NCBI GenBank assembly: GCA_934167095.1
Contig: CAKPKE010000009.1
Location: forward strand, 1 to 57,519
Direction of reading: 5' to 3'
From: an uncultured Clostridia bacterium
GTDB taxonomy: Bacteria; Bacillota; Clostridia; TANB77; CAG-508
DNA length: 57,519 nucleotides
Positions 17,458-25,746 of this stretch are shown piece after piece (position 1 is the first letter of the stretch; each line of letters begins with the position of its first letter). The translations under genes and the position numbers were made by a program. The notes under the pieces are model-generated. The model was given only the letters and a program-made list of their open reading frames with translations, was not told where the DNA came from and did no database searches.

Positions 17458-18834
17458 TTATTGCAACTCTTGCATCCTTCTTCTTATATCTCGCTCTATT
17501 GCCTCTTCTTCTGGAGTTTTTCTTTCCTCTCTCGATCTTTCTTCTATGTCGTTAAGCTCTTTTTCTAGTCTTATTAGTTCCACTTTATTAGAAATACATT
17601 CTCCATCTATTTGCTCAAACTTTTCTATATACTCATCCATAGACAAATTAAGTGCTTCGGCTTCTTGTGCAATTGTTGTTTGAGTTCCATCTGGAAAAGT
17701 TATTATTTCATCTGGATCTATTACCTCATTTTCTACAGTTCTTGATATTTGAGAAAGGTTTGTAGTTTCAACCTCAGCTTCCTCTTCGCCTTTATTATCT
17801 AGTTGATGGTTTGCAGCATCAGTTACTTGTTTTAAGTTTTCTTTATTTGTTGTTCTCTCATCCATGAATTTTCTAACCTGTTTTGTAGTTGGATATATTT
17901 GATTAGAAGTTTCTACTGGAATTGCTATAGGCTTGTTTCCTTGTTCTGGAACTCTTCTTACATAGTCAGTTTCAATTATGCCATACTGTCCTACTGTTAG
18001 TGAAAATCCTTCTTCTTTTCCATCTAAAGAAAATAGTGCTGCAGTCTGCTTTTTTGTAACTTCTGAGCCATCTCTATTTATTGAGCAAATTTCTTTTCCT
18101 GTATTTACTCCATCTCTTTCTTCAAGGCCTGGTATTTGCTCGATTTCTCCGTCTTGTTTTACTCCCCAAAAAGCAAATCTTGAAGTTCCTTTTGACCTAG
18201 AATCTGCATTTACGACAAAAACTTTCGAATACTGACCATTTGTGTGAGTTATGTCCTCAAAAGTTTTATTATCTGTTACTTTTTGAGTTGGAGATATTTG
18301 AGAGCATGAACTTAGCTCTTCTGGTGAAAGTCCAGACTTTTGAGCAATTTTTTCAATTTGTATTTCATCATCTCTTGCATCTTCTTTAGCTTTTTCTTCT
18401 TTCTCTTTTTCAAATTCTAAATCAGATAGTTCCTTTTTGTCCATTTTTGGAGCTTCTAACATAAGCTTTTCATCTAATTCTAATTCTTTTCCGTTCTGTT
18501 TTTTTACAGTGTCAAAAACTAAGTCATTAATATTTTTCATATACTCTAAATATTCAGCAGAAAAAACTATTCCTTTTGGTGTTAAATCACCTATTTTTAA
18601 GTAGCCTTCATTATTTTGCATATATAGTTCTAGTGTTTGAACTTGCTCATTTCCTTCTGGAACCATCTTCCTTACTAAAAATACTTGCTCTTGATTGTAT
18701 TCTGCCAAAGCATTTTGAGGGTTAAATGCTACACTATCTAAATATGTTATTTCTTCTATTTGTTCTTTTGTTTCAATATTGCTACTATACAATTGTAGCA
18801 TTTGCTCATTAATGTTTTTCTTTTTTTCTTCCAT
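17458..18834 (-). CDS. Hydrophilic protein of unknown function
   Basis: 458 aa, not recognised. There is no signal peptide or membrane segment. Residues about 135-160 are very rich in Lys and Glu and probably helical. A middle region (about 195-310) has the look of a folded beta domain (SKVFVVNADSRSKGTSRFAFWGVKQDGEIEQIPG and later FSLTVGQYGIIETDYVRRVPEQG). The C-terminus is a highly charged coiled-coil-like helix ending EEAIERDIRRRMQELQ. It sits 10 bp downstream of the HD hydrolase gene and may share its transcript. Strong coding character and a clear start (MEEKKKNIN after GGGGAAAG) support a real gene. Confidence 0.75.
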   Translation of the reverse strand: MEEKKKNINEQMLQLYSSNIETKEQIEEITYLDSVAFNPQNALAEYNQEQVFLVRKMVPEGNEQVQTLELYMQNNEGYLKIGDLTPKGIVFSAEYLEYMKNINDLVFDTVKKQNGKELELDEKLMLEAPKMDKKELSDLEFEKEKEEKAKEDARDDEIQIEKIAQKSGLSPEELSSCSQISPTQKVTDNKTFEDITHTNGQYSKVFVVNADSRSKGTSRFAFWGVKQDGEIEQIPGLEERDGVNTGKEICSINRDGSEVTKKQTAALFSLDGKEEGFSLTVGQYGIIETDYVRRVPEQGNKPIAIPVETSNQIYPTTKQVRKFMDERTTNKENLKQVTDAANHQLDNKGEEEAEVETTNLSQISRTVENEVIDPDEIITFPDGTQTTIAQEAEALNLSMDEYIEKFEQIDGECISNKVELIRLEKELNDIEERSREERKTPEEEAIERDIRRRMQELQ

Positions 18835-18843
18835 ACTTTCCCC

Positions 18844-19614
18844 TTATATTTCTTTACACTTTTCAAGCATTTTCTCTGCTTCTTTTTTTATTTTTTCAGA
18901 GCTGAACTTTTCTATTGCCCTTTTAGTAAATATATCTAAATATTTATTTTTCCAGATTAGCTCTCTAGATTCTTCAAAATTTAAATCATACATATATGCA
19001 TAGAATGTAACTAACACATCTGCATTATTTTGAATTTTAGAATAGTCTAGTTCATGGCCTTCATAAAATTCATTTAAAACTTCCTTACTTATTTCTTCCA
19101 TGTTCCAAGTATCATACCAGAATATTGCTTTCATAGAATATTTGTCATCTGCAATAATTCTAAAAATATCAATTTTATCTGCATCTCTTATAATTTTTGC
19201 AAATAACAATTCTTTTGGAGTTAAATCTTTATCAATGTTTTTGCTTGCTTTATTATGATTTAACACAGCCTTTTTTATTATATTATCATATTTATCATCT
19301 TTTATAAATTCCCTTATAAAATTATTATTTTCTAGTACTTCAACGCCTTTTTCAGCATGGTTTATTTTACTTTCTTTGTCGCTAAAAGTATTAGCAATTC
19401 TCACTTGTTCAAATCTTCCTATATCATGAAAATAGCCAATAGCTATTGCTAGATTTGTATCTTCTTCATTAAAATTTAATTTTTTAGCAAGCATTTCACA
19501 GTTCTTTGCTACGTTTTTTATATGCTCTATTTTTAGGCTTATTCTTTCGTTTTCTGGATTGTATTTTGATACATATTCTTCAAATTTTTGTTTTATGTGT
19601 TCTACGTCTATCAT
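18844..19614 (-). CDS. HD-domain phosphohydrolase
   Basis: 256 aa. The metal-binding HD motif is in AIAIGYFHDIGRFEQVR (about 66-82), preceded by a conserved His (IEHIKNVAKNCEMLAKKL), with a later Asp in ADKIDIFRI. HD proteins hydrolyse phosphoester bonds of nucleotides or of signalling molecules such as (p)ppGpp. The substrate here is not predictable. A C-terminal region (VLVTFYAYMYDLNFEESRELIWKNKYLD) follows the HD core. The next gene, the 458-aa unknown protein, follows after 9 bp. Confidence 0.85.
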   Translation of the reverse strand: MIDVEHIKQKFEEYVSKYNPENERISLKIEHIKNVAKNCEMLAKKLNFNEEDTNLAIAIGYFHDIGRFEQVRIANTFSDKESKINHAEKGVEVLENNNFIREFIKDDKYDNIIKKAVLNHNKASKNIDKDLTPKELLFAKIIRDADKIDIFRIIADDKYSMKAIFWYDTWNMEEISKEVLNEFYEGHELDYSKIQNNADVLVTFYAYMYDLNFEESRELIWKNKYLDIFTKRAIEKFSSEKIKKEAEKMLEKCKEI

Positions 19615-19644
19615 TTTTATTTCCTTTGATACTTAAAATTTTAG

Positions 19645-19679
19645 AAAAAAGCAAGTAATAAAATTAATTACTTGCTTTA
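19645..19679 (-). terminator. Alcohol dehydrogenase terminator
   Basis: AAGCAAGTAAT pairs with ATTACTTGCTT and, on the minus strand, is followed by TTTTTTC. It lies 20 bp after the stop. Confidence 0.85.
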
Positions 19680-19697
19680 TATGTTACTTTATTTAGA

Positions 19698-20852
19698 TTA
19701 CATTGCTTGTCTGTATAATTCTATGAAATCCTCTTTTGTAACTTCTCTTGGATTTCCTGGTTTGCAAGGATCTTGCATTGCTTTTTCAGCAAGCATTTCT
19801 AAGTCTTCTTCTTTGCAACCTGTATCTTTTACAGTTTGAGTAATTCCTACTGATTTAGCAAGTTCTGATATCATCCATACAAATGTGTTTATAACATCTT
19901 GGTCATTTAAATGAGCTGCATCTGGTCTACCTATATGGCATAGAATTTCTCTAAATCTTTGAGCACAAACAACGCCATTAAATCTCATTACTGTTGGTAA
20001 TAATATTGCATTTGCTAAACCATGAGGAGTATCATAAACTGCTCCTAATTGGTGTGCCATTGAGTGAACTATTCCTAGTCCTACATTTGAGAATCCCATT
20101 CCTGCTATATATTGAGCAAGAGCCATGTTTTCTATAGCTTCTGGATTTTTATCATTTACTGCTGCTGGTAAATTTGCAAATATAAGTTCGATTGCTCTCA
20201 TGTGGAACATATCTGACATTGTGTTATGTGCTTTGCAAATATATCCTTCTACTGCATGTGTTAATGCATCCATTCCTGTTGCAGCAGCTGTTCCTTTTGG
20301 TAATGATTCCATAAGTTCCGAATCTACTACAGCTAGAAGTGGTATATCATGTGGATCAACACATACCATTTTTACTTGTCTTTCTTCATCTGTTATTACA
20401 TAGTTTATTGTTACTTCTGCAGCTGTTCCATGTGTTGTTGGAAGAGCTATAAGTGGTAATCCTTTATGTTTTGTGTTTGATAATCCATTTAAAGAAACTA
20501 CATCTTCTCTATCTGGGTTTGTCATTAATATTGAAATTCCTTTTGCTGTGTCTATTGCAGAACCACCGCCTACAGCGATTATTGCATCTGCACCGAATTT
20601 CTTACATTCTTTTAATCCATCTAGTACATTTTTGATACTTGGATTTGGTTTTACTTCTGAATATACAGTGTATTTGATTTTAGCTCCATCTAATACATCT
20701 GTAACTTTTGCTGTAACTCCACAATTGAATAGTGCTTTATCTGTTACAACTAATATTTTTTTATAACCTCTACTTTTAATTTCTTCTGGTAGTACCTCTC
20801 TACAGCCTCTGCCAAAGTATGATGTTTCATTTAAAACAAATCTTTGTGCCAT
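19698..20852 (-). CDS. Iron-containing alcohol dehydrogenase
   Basis: 384 aa, type III (Fe2+-dependent) NAD(P)-linked alcohol dehydrogenase. The dinucleotide-binding region has AIIAVGGGSAIDTAKGISIL. The iron ligands are in MDALTHAVEGYICKAHNTMSD and GIVHSMAHQLGAVYDTPHGLANAILLP. The C-terminus CKPGNPREVTKEDFIELYRQAM is typical of the FucO/DhaT/butanol-dehydrogenase group. It probably reduces an aldehyde to an alcohol during fermentation to regenerate NAD. The exact substrate is open. The start MAQRFVLNETSYFG follows AAGGAGG. It is transcribed alone with its own terminator. Confidence 0.94.
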   Translation of the reverse strand: MAQRFVLNETSYFGRGCREVLPEEIKSRGYKKILVVTDKALFNCGVTAKVTDVLDGAKIKYTVYSEVKPNPSIKNVLDGLKECKKFGADAIIAVGGGSAIDTAKGISILMTNPDREDVVSLNGLSNTKHKGLPLIALPTTHGTAAEVTINYVITDEERQVKMVCVDPHDIPLLAVVDSELMESLPKGTAAATGMDALTHAVEGYICKAHNTMSDMFHMRAIELIFANLPAAVNDKNPEAIENMALAQYIAGMGFSNVGLGIVHSMAHQLGAVYDTPHGLANAILLPTVMRFNGVVCAQRFREILCHIGRPDAAHLNDQDVINTFVWMISELAKSVGITQTVKDTGCKEEDLEMLAEKAMQDPCKPGNPREVTKEDFIELYRQAM

Positions 20853-20921
20853 CTTTTTTCCTCCTTTAGTTTAAATCTTTTTATATTCTAGTATAAAAAA
20901 ATAATTTTATCAAGAGTATTT

Positions 20922-21332
20922 TTATAATTTTTCTATTTCTTCTTTTGATAATTCTGTTATTTGTATTATTTGTTCTATAGGCAGTTTAAGTTCTTTCATC
21001 TTTTTGGCTACAGCTAGCTTTTCTTCTTTTTTTCCATCCTCTTCTCCGGCTTTATGTCCATGTTCATAATTTGCTCTTACTTCTGAGTTATATCTCATTA
21101 TTGCCCATTCTCTATCTTCGTATCTTTGTCTTTCTTCTGGGCTTAAGCTTATTTTTTCTAGTTCATCTATTGCTTTTTTTACTTCTTTATTTTCTTTTGC
21201 TGCTTCTGCCATCTTTTCTTCACTCCCTTCTATCAACCACAACCATTGCACTAACTTTGTACTGCAATCTGGATTTTTATTTCTAAATTTTTCTAACTCT
21301 ATAAAATGTACCTCAAATGTATCCGTTAGCAC
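20922..21332 (-). CDS. Rpn-family C-terminal fragment (copy 1)
   Basis: 136 codons from a GTG. The frame matches residues ~169 onward of the long Rpn/PD-(D/E)XK protein at 47298-48224 (DTFEVHFIELEKF, then WLWLIEGSEEK). The nuclease half was removed by an internal deletion that joined the upstream leader (CATTTTACTATAACAGC) straight to the codons for NPEEEVLTD, so an in-frame TAA precedes the fragment. An internal ATG at 21210-21212 has GGGAG 10 nt upstream and would give a 96-aa protein ending LPIEQIIQITELSKEEIEKL. Promoter and leader are retained, so the C-terminal domain may still be made. Confidence 0.7.
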   Translation of the reverse strand: MLTDTFEVHFIELEKFRNKNPDCSTKLVQWLWLIEGSEEKMAEAAKENKEVKKAIDELEKISLSPEERQRYEDREWAIMRYNSEVRANYEHGHKAGEEDGKKEEKLAVAKKMKELKLPIEQIIQITELSKEEIEKL

Positions 21333-21339
21333 TTCTTCT

Positions 21340-21665
21340 TCTGGATTTTCATTTTACTATAACAGCTATTATTTTTCAACTGTTTAGTAAAATTTTTTTG
21401 ATATTTTTTCTTTTTATTTACTAATTAGTTTTTTTGTACAATAATTAATAATAATGAGCTTTGCCTATTACCTATATTCTTTTGTAATTTATTTTTGTGA
21501 ATTTCATTTAAGAAAAAATTTATTTGTTATAAACAATTTATTGAAATTAAACAAATGTAAAAAATAATACTATTCCCCTTATAGTATTTTTCATTATACC
21601 TACAAAGTGCTGAAAAAGCAAGAAAAGTCGTTCGTCAAATTATGACATAATATTTGATGCAAATG
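21340..21665 (-). promoter_or_regulatory. Conserved Rpn promoter and leader, copy 1
   Basis: The 550-bp gap upstream of copy 1 contains a block shared with 23920-24215 and, in part, 48237-48545. A -10 TATAAT lies at 21593-21598 (minus strand). Just downstream a hairpin AATACTAT/ATAGTATT (21563-21586) exposes the loop AAGGGGA. The block TTTGACGAACGACTTTTCTTGC upstream of the promoter is kept in all three copies, suggesting a regulator site. About 230 nt of AT-rich leader separates the hairpin from the coding part. Confidence 0.55.
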
Positions 21666-21726
21666 AAAATTTGATTAGTTTCTTTGTTATTTTTTGCTTA
21701 TGATTTTGTGGTAATTTTTAGACACA

Positions 21727-21774
21727 AAAATTAAGACATCAGCCTACTTTTTAAGTGGGTTATGTCTTAATTTT
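21727..21774 (-). terminator. Surface protein 1 terminator
   Basis: AAAATTAAGACATAA.CC pairs with the matching TGATGTCTTAATTTTTG arm on the minus strand. A second hairpin (CATAGCG/CGCTATG, 21779-21801) lies between it and the gene. A very similar terminator follows surface protein 2 (43993-44037), so it belongs to the repeated module. Confidence 0.75.
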
Positions 21775-21869
21775 CCATCATAGCGTATTCCATTCGCTAT
21801 GCTTATTTTAGCATAGCATTTTTGTTCATTCTTAATTCTTTTATAATCTTCTGATTCAAGTTTCTTTGC

Positions 21870-21882
21870 CTGAATCGTTCAA
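21870..21882. other. Small hairpin after variable region 1
   Basis: CTGAATCGTTCAA, 6 nt past the stop of surface protein 1, forms a 4-bp stem. The same site after surface protein 3 is a perfect 5-bp stem. DGR target genes often carry a hairpin just after the mutagenesis-initiation sequence. Confidence 0.45.
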
Positions 21883-21888
21883 ATTTTC

Positions 21889-23160
21889 CTAATAAAGCGA
21901 AAGACGGAAACCGAGGCAGTTGTTGATGCTGGTCTCATAGCTGCCGCCACGGTCAGAAGCAGGACTGCGAGAGCCTGCACTGTAGTAATTGCCTCCGCTA
22001 CCAGCACAAGGACTGTAGCTGATAGAGGTATACTCTAATGTCCACTCCCAGACATTTCCAGCTATATCATATATATTCATTATTGAAAAACTACTATCTG
22101 CTCCTGTTGTTAATAGTATATCTTCATCTGAATTTTTCTGATATGGGCATGCATAAAATGTACTTCCAGAATTCTTAGAATATTTAGCTGCTGTGTTTGT
22201 TATATTCCATAGGTTATTATCATAATTTCCTATTGTTGTACTGTCTGAATTTAACTTTGATACTATTGTCGCATCTGTTGCTATTTTTTTAGTTTCTATA
22301 AACTTTAACACTAAATCCCATTGCACTCCAAACATTAAACTTCCTTTATATGTTTTTTCTCCCTTTGTATATGTTACCATCTCTGCAAGTTTTTTAGCTT
22401 CTGTTCTTGTTACATAATTATATGGTATTAAATTTGCTTTTGATTGTGGTGCTATTGTTGGTGTTGTATGTGATGTTCTTTTATTTTCTTCAGTTAGTCC
22501 TGCTTCATATTTTGCAACCCAGAATCCTCCATTTTGATACACACTTTTTAACATCTTTTGCTTTTGTGCTGTATACTGTTCTGGTGTATACCAATCAGTA
22601 CTATTGTTTTCGTCTTCATACCATTCATCTTTCCAGCTTGTATTATTTCTATATGTGCTTGTATAAGTGTGCAAATCATTCTCTATATTTGTATAATCAT
22701 CTGTTGTAAATTCTGTTATGTTTAGTCCTGCGTTTGGATATACTGTAGTTGTTTTTGGAACTTCTACCCACACATACTGGTTTCCATTTTCTGTTGCATC
22801 TTGTATTGTTAATCCGTTATCTAATGTTGTTCCTGCTACTACTGTAAATGAATCTCCTGGCATATATGGCTTGGTTGTTTCAGTTGTTGGTAAAGTAGTA
22901 CTTCCTCCACTTCCATTTCCACCATTACCACTTCCTCCTGCTGTTCCATTTACTTGCTCTGCTATATAATCTGGTATTGTTCCATTTACTAATTGACTTT
23001 CTTCGTCTGTTGCATTTTTTGACTTTTCTCTTGCTTCTTTTGCATTTGCAATTAAGCCATTTTGTCCTAGTACTAGATTAATACTCACTGCTGCTAATAT
23101 TAGTAGCACGACTATTGTTACTACTAACGCTACTAAGGTTATACCTTTATTCTTTCTCAT
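21889..23160 (-). CDS. DGR-like variable surface protein 1
   Basis: 423 aa. The N-terminus is a prepilin-like segment (KGITLVALVVTIVVLLILAA, about 4-24) that anchors or exports the protein. It lacks the usual Glu at +5. Then comes a short helix with AREKSKNATDEE, a Gly/Ser/Thr linker (about 70-95) and a formylglycine-enzyme/C-type-lectin-like domain (YVWVEVPKT, NGGFWVAKYEAGLTEE, IYDIAGNVWEWTLEYTS). The last 60 residues match surface proteins 2 and 3 except at scattered codons (21913-22023). GGGAGG lies 9 nt before the ATG. It probably displays a variable ligand-binding face outside the cell. It is flanked by Rpn copies 1 and 2. Confidence 0.88.
   Translation of the reverse strand: MRKNKGITLVALVVTIVVLLILAAVSINLVLGQNGLIANAKEAREKSKNATDEESQLVNGTIPDYIAEQVNGTAGGSGNGGNGSGGSTTLPTTETTKPYMPGDSFTVVAGTTLDNGLTIQDATENGNQYVWVEVPKTTTVYPNAGLNITEFTTDDYTNIENDLHTYTSTYRNNTSWKDEWYEDENNSTDWYTPEQYTAQKQKMLKSVYQNGGFWVAKYEAGLTEENKRTSHTTPTIAPQSKANLIPYNYVTRTEAKKLAEMVTYTKGEKTYKGSLMFGVQWDLVLKFIETKKIATDATIVSKLNSDSTTIGNYDNNLWNITNTAAKYSKNSGSTFYACPYQKNSDEDILLTTGADSSFSIMNIYDIAGNVWEWTLEYTSISYSPCAGSGGNYYSAGSRSPASDRGGSYETSINNCLGFRLSLY
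21913..22023 (-). other. Variable region 1 (VR1)
   Basis: 37 codons between the constant blocks EYTS and GFRLSLY. Compared with VR2 and VR3 the length is identical (111 nt). Many codons differ at bases 1 and 2 while base 3 stays C or T, for example ATC/CGC/GTC, TAC/AAC/GAC, GGT/AAT/GTT, AAT/GAT/GGT and TAC/AAC/GGC (VR1/VR2/VR3). Constant codons (PC, GG, AGS, P, S, R) lie between them. This fits AAC/AAT template codons mutated at A. Confidence 0.75.
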
Positions 23161-23345
23161 CTTTTGCTTTCCTCCCTATTTATTTTTTATTTTTAATTTA
23201 ATAATTTTTAATATTATTTTCCTTATTTTTGTTTTTTATTATTTTATTTTTAGTATTTTTTATATCTATTATACTTTCCCTAAATAGCGTTTGTAGTATT
23301 ACTATATAATAGATATAAAGTAATACTTTACCTTTAGTATAATAT
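23161..23345 (-). promoter_or_regulatory. Leader of surface protein 1 with nested inverted repeats
   Basis: The 374-bp gap upstream of surface protein 1 holds a perfect 13-bp inverted repeat (TATATCTATTATA at 23261-23273, TATAATAGATATA at 23305-23317) interlocked with AGTATTACT (23295-23303)/AGTAATACT (23319-23327). The arms contain -10-like sequences, so this may be an operator over the promoter or alternative RNA stems. The leaders of surface proteins 2 and 3 are different. Confidence 0.45.
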
Positions 23346-23485
23346 TTCTTTCACACTCGTGTCAATAAAGATTTAATTTTGTAACACTATTGTAATTTAT
23401 CCATTTTTTTACATTATTGCAGATATTGTTTGGTATGAATATGTTTTATCTGATTTCAAAATGTTATTTTTCTAGAAAAATAAAA

Positions 23486-23526
23486 ACAGCAACATAGAAT
23501 TTTATTTTCTACATTGCCATTTTTAT
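23486..23526 (-). terminator. Hairpin downstream of Rpn copy 2
   Basis: GCAACATAGAA and TTCTACATTGC form an imperfect stem just after the Rpn copy 2 stop. The same sequence, with better pairing (AACAGCAAT.TAG/CTA.ATTGCTGTT), follows the long Rpn copy at 47219-47254. Confidence 0.55.
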
Positions 23527-23534
23527 TATTTATT

Positions 23535-23867
23535 TTATAAATTTTCTATTTCTTCCTTTGATAATTCTGTTATTTGCATAATCTGTTCAACTGGTAATTT
23601 TAGTTCTTTCATTTTTTTTGCTACAGCTAGCTTTTCTTCTTTTTTGCCTTTTGCTATTCCATTTTTTTCGCCATCTTTATGTCCATGTTCGTAATTTGCT
23701 CTTACTTCTGAATTATATCGCATTATTGCCCATTCTCTATCTTCGTATCTTTGTCTTTCTTCTGAGCTTAAGCTTATTTTTTCTAGTTCGTCTATTGCTT
23801 TTTTTACTTCTTTATTTTCTTTTGCTGCTTCTGCCATTTTCTCTTCACTCCCTTCTATTAACCACAA
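23535..23867 (-). CDS. Rpn-family C-terminal fragment (copy 2)
   Basis: 110 codons from a TTG within the WLWLIEGSEEK region. The preceding nuclease part is missing: the leader (CCATTTTACTATAACAGC) is joined directly to the codons for KFKKKNPDCSTK, a breakpoint different from that of copy 1. The more likely start is the ATG at 23835-23837 with GGGAG 10 nt upstream, giving a 100-aa protein (MAEAAKENKEVKKAIDELEK to LPVEQIMQITELSKEEIENL). It keeps the in-frame repeat KNGIAKGKKEEK that is shifted in the long copy. It lies directly upstream of surface protein 1. Confidence 0.7.
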   Translation of the reverse strand: MWLIEGSEEKMAEAAKENKEVKKAIDELEKISLSSEERQRYEDREWAIMRYNSEVRANYEHGHKDGEKNGIAKGKKEEKLAVAKKMKELKLPVEQIMQITELSKEEIENL

Positions 23868-23919
23868 CCATTGGGCTAACTTTGTACTGCAGTCTGGATT
23901 TTTCTTTTTAAATTTTTTC

Positions 23920-24215
23920 CATTTTACTATAACAGCTCATATTTTTCAACTGTTTAGTAAAATTTCTTTGATTTTTTTCTTTTTATTTACTAATTAGTTT
24001 TTTGTACGATAATTAATAATAATAAACTTTGCCTATTACCCATATTCTTTTTTAGTTTATTTTTTGTGAATTTCATTTAAGAAAAAATTTATTTGTTATA
24101 AACAATTTATTGAAATTAAACAAATGTAAAAAATAATACTATTCCCCTTATAGTATTTTTCATTATACTTGCAAAGTACTGAAAAAGCAAGGAAAATCGT
24201 TCGTCAAATTATTAC
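23920..24215 (-). promoter_or_regulatory. Conserved Rpn promoter and leader, copy 2
   Basis: This gap is nearly identical to 21340-21640, including the AATACTAT/ATAGTATT hairpin with loop AAGGGGA and the TATAAT-like -10 preceded by CTTTGCAAG. The upstream TTTGACGAACGA block is kept. The remaining ~40 bp to the enolase terminator shows nothing. Confidence 0.55.
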
Positions 24216-24261
24216 ATATTTTGCAAATGTAAGTATAATCCATAAATTATTTAATATTAAA

Positions 24262-24292
24262 AAAATCTCACCAGCTAAACTGATGAGATTCT
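24262..24292 (-). terminator. Enolase terminator
   Basis: AATCTCATCAG pairs with CTGGTGAGATT around TTTAG and is followed by TTTTTTTA on the minus strand. Confidence 0.9.
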
Positions 24293-24312
24293 TTATTATG
24301 TCTATTTAGAAA

Positions 24313-25620
24313 TTATTTTTTTAAGGCTTTTCTTCCTTCATAAACAGCTATATCACCTAATTGATGTTCGATGTTTAATAGTCTGTTGTATTTTGCAACT
24401 CTATCTGTTCTGCAAGGAGCACCTGTTTTGATTTGTCCTGCATTTGTAGCAACTGCAACATCAGCAAGTGTTGTATCTTCTGTTTCACCACTTCTGTGAG
24501 AAACAACTGCTGTGTATCCGTTCTTCTTTGCAAGTTCTATAGCATCTAATGTTTCTGTTAATGTTCCGATTTGGTTTAGTTTGATTAATATACTGTTTGT
24601 AACTCCCATGTCGATTCCTTTTTGTAATCTCTTGATGTTTGTAACAAATAAGTCATCACCAACTAATTGAACTTTGCTTCCTAATCTTTCTGTTAGCTTC
24701 TTCCATCCTTCCCAGTCTTCTTCAGCTAAACCGTCTTCTACTGAGATTATTGGATATCTTTCGCAGATGTCTGCTATAAAGTCTATCATTTCGTCACATG
24801 TTTTTGTAACACCTATTTTCCAGAAATGATATTGTCCTTCTTTTCCTATTTTCTTAGCTTCGTCATACATTTCTGTTGCAGCTAAGTCTAGAGCTATGCA
24901 AACTTCTTCTCCTGGTTTGTATCCAGCTTCTTTGATTGCTTCAACTAATAATTGTAAAGCTTCGTCTTCGTCTTTAACCATTGGTGCAAATCCACCTTCG
25001 TCGCCAACACCTGTTCCAAGACCTTTTTTCTTTAATACATTCTTTAATGTATGATATATTTCAGCACACATTCTTAAGCATTCACTGAATGATTTTGCTC
25101 CTACTGGCATAATCATAAATTCTTGTACACTTAGTGTAGAATCAGCATGTTTACCACCGTTCATGATGTTCATCATTGGAACTGGTAATGTTTTGCTGTT
25201 TACTCCACCAATATATTGATATAATTCAAGGCCTAAAGAAGCTGCTGCTGCTTTTGCTACTGCTAAAGATACACCTAAAGTTGCATTTGCTCCTAATTTA
25301 CCTTTGTTTTCTGTTCCGTCTAAATCGATAAGAGCTTTATCAATTGCTGGTTGGTCATATACATTCATTCCGCAAAGTGCTGGAGCGATTATTTTGTTTA
25401 CATTTTCAACAGCTTTTAAAACTCCTTTTCCCATATATCTTGATTTGTCACCATCTCTTAATTCAACAGCTTCAAAACTTCCTGTTGAAGCACCAGATGG
25501 AACCATTGCTACTCCGCTAAATCCGTCTATTGTTGTAACTTCTACTTGTACTGTTGGATTTCCTCTAGAATCTAATATTTCTAAAGCTTCAATGTTATCA
25601 ATTTCTAAATATTCTTTCAT
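24313..25620 (-). CDS. eno: Enolase
   Basis: Interconverts 2-phosphoglycerate and phosphoenolpyruvate in glycolysis. 435 aa, normal. Motifs are the N-terminal EALEILDSRGNPTVQVEV, VPSGASTGSFEAVELRDGD, MNIMNGGKHADSTLSVQEFM, the metal site VGDEGGFAP with ISVEDGLAEEDW and VGDDLFVTN, the catalytic Lys in ILIKLNQIGTLTET, and the signature SHRSGETEDTTLAD. The Mg2+ ligands (Asp-Glu-Asp) and catalytic residues are all visible. AGGAGG precedes the start. It is monocistronic here, not in a gap-pgk-tpi cluster. Confidence 0.98.
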   Translation of the reverse strand: MKEYLEIDNIEALEILDSRGNPTVQVEVTTIDGFSGVAMVPSGASTGSFEAVELRDGDKSRYMGKGVLKAVENVNKIIAPALCGMNVYDQPAIDKALIDLDGTENKGKLGANATLGVSLAVAKAAAASLGLELYQYIGGVNSKTLPVPMMNIMNGGKHADSTLSVQEFMIMPVGAKSFSECLRMCAEIYHTLKNVLKKKGLGTGVGDEGGFAPMVKDEDEALQLLVEAIKEAGYKPGEEVCIALDLAATEMYDEAKKIGKEGQYHFWKIGVTKTCDEMIDFIADICERYPIISVEDGLAEEDWEGWKKLTERLGSKVQLVGDDLFVTNIKRLQKGIDMGVTNSILIKLNQIGTLTETLDAIELAKKNGYTAVVSHRSGETEDTTLADVAVATNAGQIKTGAPCRTDRVAKYNRLLNIEHQLGDIAVYEGRKALKK

Positions 25621-25746
25621 TGTTATTACCTCCTAATAAATCTTTCTAATACTTAATGAAATTGTTTTAAGCTATTGCTTATTCTATCACAAAGGCTTGT
25701 CTGTTTCAAGCAAAATTCAAAGATTTTTGTTTATTTTGCAATAAAA

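Noticed and set aside
21333..24312. Insertion sequence around surface protein 1
   Set aside because: The repeated blocks are the leaders and ends of Rpn and surface genes. There are no terminal inverted repeats or target-site duplications that I can see.
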